Source: Deroplatys truncata
Lineage: Eukaryota; Arthropoda; Insecta; Mantodea; Mantidae
Reading direction: 5' to 3'
Length of the DNA stretch: 64,000 nt
Assembly (NCBI GenBank): GCA_030765065.1
Contig: CM060990.1
Coordinates: 499,462,190 to 499,526,189, forward strand
The translations under genes were made by a program, and so were the position numbers. Below the pieces are notes generated by a model that had not been told where the DNA came from, did no database searches, and saw only the letters and a list, made by a program, of their open reading frames with translations. This document shows, one piece after another, positions 47,109 through 58,420 of this stretch. How positions within the stretch are numbered: position 1 is the stretch's first letter; each line of letters starts with the position of its first letter.

Positions 47109-49020
47109 AATGGAGAAGTATAATTTTCCACTATTTACTTTTTTGCCTTGTTACCCCTTTTCCCTATTTTTTCCAATTTGCTTCATGTCTCTTTTAACCA
47201 CTTTTACCTAATTCTTCATGAATATTTTCCTGCTTTCTCCATATATTCATGTGATCTTGTGTTAAAAATATTCCTAACTTTTAGCTCTATTGGTAAATTT
47301 TTCTATTTCTCTAGTATTAAATTCTCTCTTCCTTTATCCGTTCCTCACATTCTAGAATATAATGCCAAATGTCACGTAATCCATTACATTTAGTACATCT
47401 CTCCCCCCTTCTTGTCCCTGTTAGACCACTTAAATTCATTACACCTGTCCTTGCCCATGTATACCCCATTCTGGCCTCTTTATGGCATACTTTGATGTAT
47501 TTGAGTTGAAAACATGTTGACAACGGGAGCAAACCATCTCCCAAAATGCGTTCAAGTAAGAACATTTTAGTGATGTAGTGTAACAACCTTCAACTCTCTT
47601 TATTTTAAATTATGACACATCACTGTTACTAGCTTCTCAACATTCAAAATTAATTAATACTTTGATGTATTCTTATTTTCTCCATTCCGTTTTTAAATAT
47701 CTATAATCTATTAATGGCCTTTTTTCCTTGAAAATACTTATAATTTCTTGCTTTTCAATATTCCCCACCCTTTTTCTAATTTCTTTCCAGAGACCCTTAC
47801 TTTTGTTGTTTCTTTCTGCCCTGTTTCCCCATTCCTATTTCTTCCAATGTTATCTGTATATTGTGCATCCAAGTTTCTTTTTTCCCCATTTTCTCCTGTG
47901 CAACCAAGCATTGCTTTAGTATCTCATTTTCCTCCAGTAGCATTATTCTGAACCAGTATTTGATTGCCCTTTCTATCACTTTGCCTTAGCTCCCACCCTC
48001 CCTAGATCTGTTTGTGTTACTCCATTTGGTGAACTTCTTGGTAATCCCAGGCTTATTTTACAAAAATTCCTATGTATAGCATCTACAATTTCCCATACTT
48101 TTTCCAGCACCCATATCTCTGCTGCGTATAACATCCTTGCTTCCATCACTGTGCTATATATCCTTTCTAGCCACACAATTTGCATTTCTGGTATTTTGCT
48201 CACACAAGCTCTGATTACCTGTATTGCTTGTTTCCCCTTTGCTAGTACTTTTTTCTTCTGTTCTCCCCAATCCCCTGCACTATTGAGCCTTACTCCTAGA
48301 TGGTCAATTGTCCTCACTACTTCCAGCTCTGTTCCTTCCCAATACCACTTTTCGGTCTTTCTTTGTTTATATCCTTTCTTAAAAATCATGATTTTCAATT
48401 TCTTTTTGTTTATTCTCAATCCCCAATCTTTACAGTATTTGCCAATTGCTTCAATAGCTTTACTTATCCCCACAACTGAGATGGAACCTGCCACCATTTG
48501 CAAACAATAATCCTGGTATTTCCTTATTATTAATGACTGGTGGATGCTTATGCAACTTTTTTATCTCTTCTATAATATCATCTATATAGCTCATTCTAAT
48601 ATACATTTAAAGTAGATTCCATAAGCTATAAAAGGAATCCAACATAGAGTTTATACAAGAATTTGAAAGGGAGATAAAAGCGATTATGTTTGGGGGTGCA
48701 CCCACCTTTCCGAAAACTTTGACTTTGTCTGGTATTCAAAATATTGAAGTTAGGGACAAAAAAAAACAAAAAACAAAACATACATGTCTTTTATTTCAAA
48801 GTTTCAAATGCAGACAAAACATTTATAAGAGATTGGATGACTTAGTGTTTCATTGGTGGTCGATTTGACATGGAATGACTCATATGTGTTCTTGTGGATT
48901 TTGTAAAACTATTTGGTACACTTAATCACAATGCATTTTGGGCTAAATTGAGTAGAAAAGGAGTAAGTGACAAGTTCATAAAAGAATTAAAAAGTGTATA
49001 CTTTGATAATGAATATTGTA

Positions 49021-50146
49021 TTAAGATTTATTCTTTATTCTTTTTGTAGCTGTCAATCAAAATTACAAGAATTCATGAAATTGTCAAATAATATAATACA
49101 AAGTACTATGTACAGTTTACAGATAAAAAATATATATACAGAGAAAATTCAGTTCATAAATTTTTCAATTGAATAAATTCTTCAATTGAATAAAAACATC
49201 CTTGCACCATGAATTTTTTCAGTTCAATTTTAAATTTATTTACACTATGTATTTGTTGTAGGTGAATTGGTAGTTTATTATAATACATACAACCAGCAAG
49301 AGTAGGTTTCATTTTAAAAAATTGTAATCTGTGTGAAATTAAGTGAAATTGTGCGCTGCCTCTAGTATAATGATCATGGATCTGGCTATTAATTTTTGTA
49401 TTATTTTCGTTATGTTTCAAATACATTATTACATTATTATATATATAATAGCGAGTACAGAGTAAGAACATTTAATTTTCTGAAATGATTTCTACAGGAT
49501 TCTTGAGGTTTTAGTCCTAGCATCACTCTAATTGCTCTTTTCTGTAATATAAAAAGCCTTTTAGTATACTTCATTGCACATTGTCCCCAGACCGCAATAC
49601 CATATGATAAATGCTGGAATACTATACCGTAATACATCTTCATTAATATGTTCATATCGGCAATTTTTGCCATTCTTTTTAATAAAAATATACTTTGCTT
49701 GTCCCATGTAAAATGTTTATTAGTATTATTCCTAAAAAGTTAGCATTGTTTATCTCATTAATTTCTTCATTATTTATTTTAATATTTAAATGTATTTCGT
49801 TTCTGTTTTGCATTGTTTGAAAGTTTATGTATCCTATTTTCTTTACATTAATATGTAAATTGTTTTGTATAAAAATTCCACTGTTTACTTTACATTATTT
49901 TTTGTGCAACTATCAAGTGTCTGTAGCATTTTACCAGTGTATTACAATTGAAGTATTGTCTGCATAAGCAATTATTTTTCCATTACGAGTAAATTGAATA
50001 TCGTTCATATAATTTATGAATAAAAGTGGTCCTAACACTGAGCCCTGTGGGATGCCATATTTAACGTTCTGTATATTTGAAAAATACTCCTTTATTTGCA
50101 TATTACTTTTATGAGTGAGTTTTACTTGTTGTGTTCTGCCCATGAT
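49021..50146 (-). mobile_element. LINE O, Jockey/CR1-like, 5'-truncated, inserted in LINE K
   Basis: Minus strand, starting in the RT: MGRTQQVKLTHKS (near 50143), KYGIPQGSVLGPLLFINYMN (50070-50010), then IIAYADNTSIVI, where the YADD box is YADN. ADMNILMKMYYGIVFQHLSY, GIAVWGQ and LFILQKRAIRVMLGLKP (49665-49500) follow. The C-terminus is HDHYTRGSAQFHLISHRLQF and YYNKLPIHLQQIHSVNKF (49390-49230). The 3' end reads ACAAAAAGAATAAAGAATAAA. LINE K text is continuous on either side. Coding is relatively well kept in the C-terminal half. Confidence 0.75.
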
Positions 50147-51470
50147 ATGGTGACTGAAAATAATCCAAACACAGTAGACCTTAGACAAAGAAGTCAGCTG
50201 AGTCCTATACTATTTAAGTTGTTTATTGATGATTTACTAGAAGTAATCAGTAAAGTCAATTAGCTTAGTCCAACAAAAGTAATATTGCAATTCATGCCTT
50301 ACTAATTGCTGATGAACCATGTGGGAGCAATAATTAATGTTGGTTTAGCAAAACCAATTGATGCAATATCTAAATTTTGTAAAAAATGGGGCCAAAAAAT
50401 AAATACTCAAGAACAAAAAATCATGGTAATTAGAAATAAATGGTGCTGAGAAGGATAGAATTTGAAGAGTTTATAAATTTGACTAGGTAGGTGCCAACTC
50501 AATAGCACTGGTGGTTGGAATGAACAAAAGAAAAAGACTTTAACAAAATAAAGGATAGCACTATAAGCTATTAATGCTTGCAGGCAAAACTTACTAGGAA
50601 TGCACATAAAGTGGTTGGAGAGAATATACCTGTCAGTAGTTGGGGCTAAAATGATGAAGTGGAAATGTGAGATATAGATGAGGGTTGCCTAAAATGGACT
50701 TGATTCACAGGAATTATTGTAAACAAACTCTGGGACTGCCAAAAGCTTCACCTCATGCGGTTGCACAAATTAGGTCCAAATTCTGCGGTTGCAGAATTAT
50801 GAAGAGTATGCAGCAAAAGAAAAATAATGGTAAGTATTTTAAAATATTGTTTAGGATAGAGTTTGAATAAACAAAGTATCTTGAAATGATTTTTAAATGT
50901 GCAGGAGAATGCTACTTGGTATAATACTTGGTCAACAGAATTAAAGATGTTATGGGAAAAAATTGGTTTCAGGATGATGTGGAGAGATAGGGAATTAAAA
51001 GAAAGAGGTTTTTGGAAAGAAATTAAACTAAGAATTAAAGATATTAAAATTCAGAAAATACATAGTAGTTTCAATAACAAAATGTAATTGGGAAATTGCA
51101 GGGCGTTAAAGAAAGAATTGGGTAGGGAAAATTATGTAGAAAAGGTTGACAGAATGGTGAGGGAAAGAACTGCATAAGGTAGTTGTAGTGATATTAAAAG
51201 GCGTAAGAGGGGGAAGGGGCTTAGATGCCCAGTGTGTGGAATGAAAGATAATTATTGGCATACTATTCTTGAATGTGAATAAGCCAAAATAATGAGAGAA
51301 AAGCTAAGGATAAAGAAATTGGCTAACCTACCAATAGAAATAATGGGGACAAGTTATTGAATATGAAATCAGTGAACGATAACAAGCAGAATTGTGCCCA
51401 TTTAGGAAAAGTAAAGCAAATGAATGAGGAATGTAAATAAATCAGGGGAAACAGCTTTCAGGAATATAAA

Positions 51471-52413
51471 CAGTAATGGGTAGGGTACATATGTTTGGTT
51501 TACATATATTTGGTCTCCACAGCAGAAGCTTTCTGGGCCACTGGATTAATCAATAGAGCATCAGTGTGAGTCACAACTATATTCAGTTTGTGAGAATGAT
51601 TTTTTCTTGGTTCAGTAATTAGTGTCTATTAGTGTAAGTGAATATTTTTTCAAAAGTATTTGCATAATTATATTGAGAGAAATAGTTGAAAATTTCTATA
51701 TAAATTGTGTCATTGTTGGAGTTATAAATTCATTCATTTATATCAGGGTGACAACCACAGCTCATCTAAGAGCACACTAGACAAGTTGATAATGTGGTAA
51801 TGTGCCTCTGCCTTCTGCAGTATGGAAGTGAAGTGACATTATCTACATTCCTTAGAGCCTATCAGTATTTGCTATAGTAATTTTAATATTATCTTACTTC
51901 TACTGTAATTTTACAACCCATGTACAATAGTTTCTTCACTACATATGAATGTACAGCTAAGTACTCTCTTCCTTCTTCCAGCTACTATTTGCAAATGTAT
52001 TTAAGTCATGCATAACTTGTAAGCATCATGGCAAATGTTTTGCTCATAGAATAAATTTATTAAGCATTTTTTTATTTTGTTTCTTTGGAATTTTGTCTAA
52101 TTTGGCATCCACCTCAACCCTTTCTTATTTAATGAACATTTCTTAGTATCTCAAACTAATCTTATATTGTACAGCTTTATTTATATTAGATTCCTTTCAA
52201 TTTTTTGGTTCTTTAAGAATTTCACACAGATCAGGACTTTCAGCTTTGGTTGTATCACTGCAACTTGTAAGGTTTCTTAAATGACCCTATTGTCTGTAGA
52301 AAGAAGAGCACATTTTATCAGAACACTCTTTAGGAGACTCTCCTTTTCAAAAATAAGCCAGGAATACTAGTATAAGATATGGATAAGCTGGAAACAGTGA
52401 TGTGAATTTGAAA
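51471..52413. other. No gene recognised
   Basis: AT-rich sequence without recognised coding or repeats. Confidence 0.4.
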
Positions 52414-52830
52414 TTATATAGAAAATTTGAGTCAGAGTTGAAACACTTAGCATCACTTACATGTTTTACAACTTGACCAGTTTCAGGAGTTAATTGCTCC
52501 CATCATCGGAAGTGGCTGACTGGTTCCTCATGGTGTTTTCCAGTATGCATCTGTGTGTGGTGGAATCTGGTGTAGTGATGAAACTCCATAGTGGGTTCAG
52601 TGGTGGTAATTCAAAATTCATCATATGGTGTTTATGTTTTGTGATGAATTTTGAAATGCCGCCACCGAACCCACTATGGAGTTTCATCACTACACCAGAT
52701 TCCACCACGTGCAGATGCATACAGGACAAAACCATGAGGAACCAGTCGGCCACCTCCGATGATGGGAGCAATTAGCTCCTGAGACCAGTCAAGTTGAGTT
52801 TTTCAACTCTGACTCACATTTTCTATATAA
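52414..52830. mobile_element. Fold-back element 2 (long imperfect palindrome)
   Basis: The two halves are reverse complements over about 200 bp each, with a spacer near 52622-52646. TGCTCCCATCATCGGAAGTGG on the left is mirrored by CCACCTCCGATGATGGGAGCA on the right, and TTATATAGAAAA at the left end by TTTTCTATATAA at the right end. The left arm has about 22 extra bases near 52443-52465. Because the arms mirror each other, similar 93-codon frames appear on both strands; these are artefacts. Non-autonomous and able to form a hairpin. Confidence 0.75.
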
Positions 52831-53169
52831 GCAGAAATATTAGTTTACTTCTTTTTCATAGGCATTATATTGTGTTTCATTAAGTGCCCTTTTAAAAGAA
52901 AAGAGATTTCAATATCGGTTTCATAAAAATCTTTTGAACAGTTATTTTGTATGGCATAAAGCCTTTCCCATTGAATTTCTTCAGTCATGCTTTAATCCTT
53001 GAGATGAGTTCCTCTATGGGAAAATATAAAAGACATCTCTTCATCAAGTCCTCCTTTTTTGTTCCTTTTGAACACAAATTCAATAACAGCATGTATTTTA
53101 AACCATGGAGTGTTTTTTTTTTGTTTTTTTTAGTCTATTGTAGCTTAGAAGCATGGTTAGTCTAAAGAA
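52831..53169. other. No gene recognised
   Basis: Spacer; the last eight bases CTAAAGAA (53162-53169) are the target duplication of the next element. Confidence 0.5.
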
Positions 53170-54531
53170 CAGTGGCGGTTCTTGGGTGGTCGCATACTCG
53201 CAAATGCACACCCACTAATTTTTCCCTGTATGTGAATATGCATTTGCCTCTATAGGTATGTATACAAGAAAGGCAAATGTCGAACTTTATTCTTATGAAG
53301 AGCTTATTTAAACTCCCTGCGCCTTCTTTGCCAAACGCCAGTGCATTTGGTCAACGAGCTGCAGATTTTGCGACTGGCGAAGGAAGCTTTAGGGCGAGAG
53401 GTCGCGGGGAGCGGGGCAACGCTTGTATTTGAAAGTACGGCGAGTTAACGCAGTGTAATCGACAAGCCCAAGAGATGCGATTGTTATGGCGCAAGCGCAC
53501 TGCGTTCCCGTACAAGCTTAACTTCATTTCCTTCTCTGCTTCCCTTGCATGACCATTTCCCCCGCTGTTTTCTAGCAGAAGTTGCGATCAACCTGCTACA
53601 CAATTAGCCAACTTTACGTTTCTAAGTACAATCTAGCCATTTTCTGTATTGACGTGAGAGTTATGTTAATGCTGCAAACACATTACATCTATTTTGATTA
53701 AACCATTACAAATGCATATAATTATTCTGCATAATATACTAAGGTAAATATTTCAGTTTGGGTTATTTAATTTCTTAGGGTGTTTACAGTTTTATTTGTT
53801 ATGTTTGTGTACCTGGTGGCAAATGGTATGCATTTGAGTCGGCCCATAGCAGTAGATTTGAATCTGTGTAAGTGTGGAAATGAATAGCGTTGCGAAACTA
53901 AATGATCTATTGCAGTGTATGCTTGACGTATGCCAAGAAGAAATTAAGAGAGACATTTCTAAAGCAGACTATACTGAAGCATATCCATTCATAGACACGA
54001 CCAGATTACGGAGTTGCAATTGATGTACATGCGCAGAGAATTCAGAAATGTATCGGGTCTGTAGATCTTTTGGGATTTATTGTGGAAAATGGTCTAGGGA
54101 AAGCGTTCAGTGAAGTTTCTAAATTACTGAAAATACTTGTGACAGTGCCAATGTCAACTAGTGAAGCTGAAAGGTGTTTTTCAAGTTTAAAGCACATAAA
54201 AACCTTCCTTCGGTCCACGATGTCAGAAGAACGCCTGGCTGCTCTAGCCATGTTGTCAATAGAGAAAAGCCTTGTAAGGGATATTTCAGACTTCAATGAG
54301 AGAGTAATAGACAAGTTTGCAACTAAGAAGGAGCGCCGAATGGACTTCACTCATCGCCATGTCCTGTAAGCTGATGTGAAACAGTGAAAGAGACTGGAAG
54401 CTGTAAGAGCTTTTTGGTGAGTTTTCTGCATTGATTGTGTGTATGTATGTGTGCGTGCGCGCATGTATGTGTGTCAGAAAGAGAATGTAACAAACTGCAC
54501 ACCCATTGCAACAGGTCACGAGCCGTCACTG
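53170..54531 (+). mobile_element. Internally deleted hAT element (ZMYM1-type)
   Basis: Left end CAGTGGCGGTTCTTG and right end, reversed, CAGTGACGGCTCGTG. The 8 bp duplications CTAAAGAA lie at 53162-53169 and 54532-54539. Length 1362 bp, too short for a full transposase. The 5' region (53300-53600) is GC-rich relative to the surroundings, probably the promoter and 5' UTR. 53881-54020 encodes LNDLLQCMLDVCQEEIKRDI, an N-terminal fragment. 54070-54369 encodes the C-terminal dimerisation domain (PMSTSEAERCFSSLKHIKTF, LRSTMSEERLAALAMLSIE). The catalytic core between them is missing. Likely a non-autonomous derivative. Confidence 0.85.
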
Positions 54532-54539
54532 CTAAAGAA

Positions 54540-55668
54540 ACAAACCGTAATCCATTATATTTTTATACACCACTTTATGATTTCAGCTGGAAAGCAATAA
54601 ATACAGAGTTTTACATAGCTACAATGAAGTCCAATATTTGATTAATGTTTATTACATTATTACATAGTGGGAACAGTGCAGTCATCAATTCAGTGGTCAT
54701 GATATTACAATCAACACTGCATACTCAGCAACTGGGAAACTATGAGTAGCACTAATATGCAACAAACAATATTTTGTTGAACTGGAAAATATGTTTTATT
54801 AAAGCCAATTTAATTTTATTATAGACTGCTCCTTTAATTTTACTGCCACATGAATAATTTTACTGTCTAATGCTAAGCATATAACTTTTAATGAAAAATG
54901 CATTTTCACATTTTCTAACTTATACCTAGGTATAATTAATGTTTTCAAGAACCTAATGTATGGTCCTCCTCCTCCCCACATGAAAATGTGTATATGTGCA
55001 GAACAGCAACATTTTAAAGATGCAAAGTAGAATTTTCAGAACATTCCATCTATCCCAAGCAGTGCTATATATGACAAATTTGTCATTATGTTAATTTTCT
55101 CATAATGGCTTCAACTTTTTGAACTATCATAGGTTTGAGATACTATAGTATAACAACTTAATAAAAATCCCTTGGTCAATGGAATGTGCCAGCATTCAGG
55201 AGGGATAAATCACCCCCACTCTACTTGTGTTATGCCATTAGTTATTGAGTTATCCAATGAGGTGTCTTAAAGATGAAGTGGGCTGGCACATGTGGAACAA
55301 GTCACTGGTGTGGACACGGAAATTTTATAGTGTGGAAAAACTTAATAGGACCTTGTTTACATCGTAATAACTCAGAAACTAAAATCCTTATTCCAGTTCT
55401 GTAAGAGGTATGTTAAAGAGCACAGTTTCAAGAGACGATGATGATGATGATGATAATGTATGATTGGTCTCTCTGTAAAAAAATTAAGGTCCTTCATTTT
55501 CTTTGTAAAGCTTCAATTGAAATAATTTGTTTTATGAAAATCAAACAGCAAGGAATTTTCTTCCTTGAAGAGATAGATGGGGAAATGAAGGCTATGAAAT
55601 ACCCTAAAAAGTATTAATTAACTTTTGGAAAATATCCCATGATAATATTGTATGTGTATGAAATGCTA
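54540..55668. other. No gene recognised
   Basis: AT-rich; a short GATGAT run near 55437-55455 only. Confidence 0.4.
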
Positions 55669-56937
55669 CAAGGGGCACTATTTATATTTTGAGCCTAATA
55701 ATTAAAACAAAGTAATTTATGATTGAAAACTGTTTTATTGTTTTTCAAAATATTCTCCTTTATGATCAATACACTTTTGCATCTGTTTGAACCATTTGTC
55801 AAAGCATTTATTCCAGTGTTCTTGAGACATCTCCAAAACATGGTTTTTGAAGGCATCAAAATCATTGTCTACGCAATTTATTCTTGATATTCAGGAACAA
55901 AAAGAAGTCATTGGGTGCCAAATCAGGACTGTATGGTGGATGACCCATCAATTCAATTTTTTGAGCCTTCAAATACTCTGTTGTTAGACGAGATGTGTGT
56001 GTGCTCGTATTGTCTTGATGAAGAACGATCCTACGGTTCTTGTTGGTTTTCCTTACTTCACCGAAGACTTCCGGCAAACAAATGGTTGTGTACCATTCGG
56101 CATTGACCGTTTTACGTTCCTCTAAAGGCACTGTTGCCATATGACTAGTTTTGCTGAAAAGGCAGGTGACCATTTGCTTCGAAGCGCTTTGAGTGCGAAC
56201 AACTTTTGTTGGATTTGCTTCATCTTGAAACACCCATACAGTCTACTGCTGTTTACGTTCCGGCTCATATGCATAGACCCATGATTCGTCACCAGTTACA
56301 ATCTTATATAGGTCTTTTGAGGCACCGCCATTGTATTTATTGAGCATTTTTGTACACCAATCGACACGAGCATCTTTTTGAGATTGCGTCAAATTATGTG
56401 GGATCCAATGAGAGCAAACATTTTTCACGGCTAAATAATCATGCAATATTTTATATATGCTGGTGGAACTAATGCCTATGGTTGCCTCAATCTCACAATA
56501 TGTCGCATGACGATCTTTCATTGTTAGTTTTTGCACAGCATCAATGTTTTCTGGCACAACTGATTTTGGACGACCTTCACGAACTTCATCATTGAGCGAA
56601 CGGCGGCCACGATTAAATTCGTTATACCAGCGTTTCACAGTGGCAAAGGATGGAGCTTCGTTGCCAAATGTGGAAGTTAGTTGATCGATGCACTCTTGTC
56701 TTGATAATCCATGTCGAAAGTCGTAATAAATCATTGCATGAATATTTTCACCAGTTAATTCCATGTTTTTGTAGACACACAATTTTCAACTTAGTGTAAA
56801 CAAAACAAATGACGCTCTATTGACAAAATGTTTGAAGTAGATTATGGTAAAAAATTTCAAACTTTCCATTGGAAACGTCAGATGGCACCTACAACATTCA
56901 GGGTTGCCAAGACTCAAAATATAAATAGTGCCCTTCA
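55669..56937 (-). mobile_element. mariner element, complete
   Basis: The ends share GGGCACTATTTATATTTTGA in inverted orientation (left at about 55673, right ending at about 56935). TA flanks lie at 55667-55668 and 56938-56939. Length 1269 bp, typical for mariner. The transposase is on the minus strand with only two clear lesions, so this is one of the youngest DNA transposons of the window. Confidence 0.9.
55735..56764 (-). pseudogene. mariner (DD34D) transposase with one nonsense and one frameshift lesion
   Basis: Start chosen at 56764 (MELTGENIHAMIYYDFRHGL), the usual mariner N-terminus; an in-frame ATG at 56782 adds six residues. Order: HTH 1 (QECIDQLTSTFGNEAPS), GRPKSVVPENIDAVQKL, HTH 2 (YCEIEATIGISSTSIYKILH), the linker WIPHNLTQSQKDARVDWC, and Asp 1 in VTGDESWVYAYEPE. 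A TAG at about 56240 follows KQQ. Then WVFQDEANPTK, Asp 2 in VLHQDNTSTHTS, YSPDLAPNDFFLF (Asp 3). A small frameshift at about 55862 precedes the final domain, which ends in GEYFEKQ and TAA at 55735. Length about 343 codons, as expected. Confidence 0.85.
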
Positions 56938-57133
56938 TATTGCTAGTTATATGCAAACACTCTTTCACACCCGCTGCACCTTGCTCCTTGTGTGGCCTGT
57001 CACAACAATCTACAAGGTCAGCATTTTTGTTGTAATGCTCTTGTTGTGTCTAGTCCTACCTCTACAGTTAGTGTAGAGCAGTGGTGTAAGAAGTGGTAAA
57101 GGATTTTGTGAGAATAAAATAAAATAGCACATT

Positions 57134-57600
57134 ATGGTAGGCAAAATTATGGTGTCTAATTGGAGTTCTGTAATTGGTAGACCTCTTAGAGGCCAGGCTA
57201 GTGAAATTGTGCATAATGTGGCTGAGTTTTTTAAGAAACAAAAGGATACTTTTAAAGCTGATAGGATTAATGTAATTAAACTCACTAGTGAAGCCATGGG
57301 TGTTTCAGGCTTCTTAGTTAAAAAAGTGATAAAAGAAGGAAGAAACTCTATCGCGCGTGGGAAGCTCAAGTTTTGTATACCACAGGAGAAACAATCAGAG
57401 AGAAAAAAATGCATATAAGTGGACGATTTTATGGATGCAGCTATCCACCAAAATATTCACTCATTTTACACTGTCAGGAAAGAGCTTCTTGTAGCCCTGA
57501 AAGAAGAGGACTTTATCAACTATAGCTGTGAAAACACATAAAAAGTTGGGTTTTAAATGGAAGAAATATGGCTCAAAAAGACAACTGTCCTGAAATAGTG
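57134..57600 (+). pseudogene. N-terminal fragment of an IS630/Tc1-group (DDE_3-like) transposase
   Basis: 57134-57418 encodes RPLRGQASEIVHNVAEFFKK, then INVIKLTSEAMGVSGFLVKK, then VIKEGRNSIARGKLKF. Over the next 130 bases VDDFMDAAIHQNIHSFYTVR, KELLVALKEEDF and (after a stop) KVGF appear. From memory this is the layout of a common arthropod transposase N-terminus: Q-x-x-EIVYNV-x-x-F, ATGVS-x-x-TV-x-x-I, then DFD-x-x-x-x-R-x-VHEFY and L-x-ELGF. The catalytic domain is absent. No ends found. Confidence 0.5.
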
Positions 57601-57692
57601 GCTTGGAGGATCATACAAATATTCACTAATCCCTCCTCATCATCACAGTCATATTCATATAGGTATATTATTTTCATTCACCGCGACATTTC

Positions 57693-58420
57693 TTAACTCT
57701 GAGAAGACTCAGCACCTAATTTCAAATGTTCTACAAAAAATAAATGCTCATCTTGCAACGGTAATTCTAAGTGGGTGTGATCTATCGGTCCTTGGTTCAT
57801 CTTATTACTGAAAGGCATTTCTGTATTCTCTCTATCCTCCGTTTGTATTGTAAGCTTTCTAGTTTCAAAGTTCACAATTGCATTCCATATGTTTAAAATA
57901 TCCACTCCCAAAATTAAATCATGAGCTAGACGTGGGATTGCAAGGAATATTACTTCAAACGTTTTAGTTCCCTCTTCAATATCCAGCATGACTTGAAATT
58001 TTACCTTTTCTTTCTGTTTTCCAATGGCAACTGCACAAAATACGTTCTTTACTGGCAGTGACATAACCGTAAATTTACTACCTATCAACCAACGATAATA
58101 GTTCTCACTGCATACCGGTGTGTTAGCCTCCATGTCAGTCATGGCTTCTATAGCTCTGTTCATTACTAGTAACTTCACTCTAGGCGATTCTGCGTTTATT
58201 TCAAAGCTTTTCTTTATCTTATCTTTTATGTGCTGTTCGGCATTACTTAGGCTTGAATATTCTTGTCTCCCCACCAGTAATGTGAGTGGCCCTGGTGCGA
58301 TCTGTAACCCCGTTGGATCATTTATTTTTACTTGGACCTCGTAAAGGCCGGAGCTTGGTTTCCCGAAGGTCCAGGGTCTTAATACTGCAAGTCCTGCAAA
58401 AATAGTAGTTCCTGATTCTG
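57693..58420 (-). pseudogene. gypsy-like LTR retrotransposon protease region, degenerate
   Basis: The minus-strand frame is open for over 200 codons: VLRPWTFGKPSSGLYEVQVK, LQIAPGPLTLLVGRQEYSSL, then IEAMTDMEANTPVCSENYYR, then FEVIFLAIPRLAHDLILGVD followed by ILNIWNAIVNF. The last part matches the ILG-x-D-x-L flap-to-end region of retroelement aspartic proteases; upstream, TDME stands where the catalytic DTG is expected. The active site therefore looks mutated. No reverse transcriptase follows. It is on the opposite strand to the LTR element at 61346 and a separate insertion. Confidence 0.5.

Larger units (their letters stand above)
43976..48591 (-). mobile_element. LINE I, 5'-truncated, inserted in the TIR transposon and split by LINE H
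   Basis: Flanked by CATTCTAGTAT (43965-43975) and CATTCTAATAT (48592-48602), an 11 bp target duplication with one mismatch. The equivalent place in copy 1 (about 2332-2345) is uninterrupted. The minus-strand coding begins in the RT (about 48590, MQMVAGSISVVGISKAIEAI, 48503) and runs through HLGVRLNSAGDWGEQKKKVL, ISLGLPRSSPNGVTQTDLGR (48045-47990) and IKYWFRIMLLEENEILKQCL. It continues to CTKCNGLRDIWHYILECEER (47400-47340) and then to its 3' UTR at about 47109. After LINE H the UTR resumes at 44040 and ends AATAAATCATTCATTCATTC. Confidence 0.75.
40793..48882 (-). mobile_element. TIR DNA transposon of an unnamed family, copy 2 (complete ends, with nested LINEs)
   Basis: The left end starts TGAGTCATTCCAGTCAAAT at 40793. 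The right end, reversed from 48882, starts TGAGTCATTCCATGTCAAAT. TA at 40791-40792 and 48883-48884 is the target duplication; removing the element restores the LINE K frame. Without the 4.6 kb insertion at 43976-48591 the element is about 3.5 kb. The interior is a diverged copy of 1-2601: e.g. GTAAATAATTTATGA, CTCCAAAATCTTCCT and GGAATGACTCATATG occur in both. The coding strand is minus. No superfamily assigned; the TA target resembles Tc1/mariner but the protein does not. Confidence 0.8.
40050..51470 (+). mobile_element. LINE K (outer element), broken into three parts by later insertions
   Basis: Part 1 (40050-40792) reads RGISLLSVLEKFNGILEE and SEFQSGFSK, ending KRRLY. Part 2 (48883-49020) continues VFVDFVKLFGTLNHNAFW, AKLSRKGVSDKFIKELKSVY and FDNEYCIKI, i.e. 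RT motif A. Part 3 (50147-51470) continues VTENNPNTVDLRQRSQLSPI and LFKLFIDDLLEVIS, then KFCKKWGQKIN, GLPKASPHAVAQI (50737-50776), GFRMMWRDRELKERGFWKEI and CPVCGMKDNYWHTILECE (51231-51281). The pieces are in order and non-overlapping against LINEs G and H, so they are one element. Interrupted by a DNA transposon (40793-48882) and LINE O (49021-50146). Confidence 0.75.

Noticed and set aside
52490-52775. Paired 93-codon proteins on opposite strands
   Set aside because: They are mirror images caused by the palindrome, not genes.
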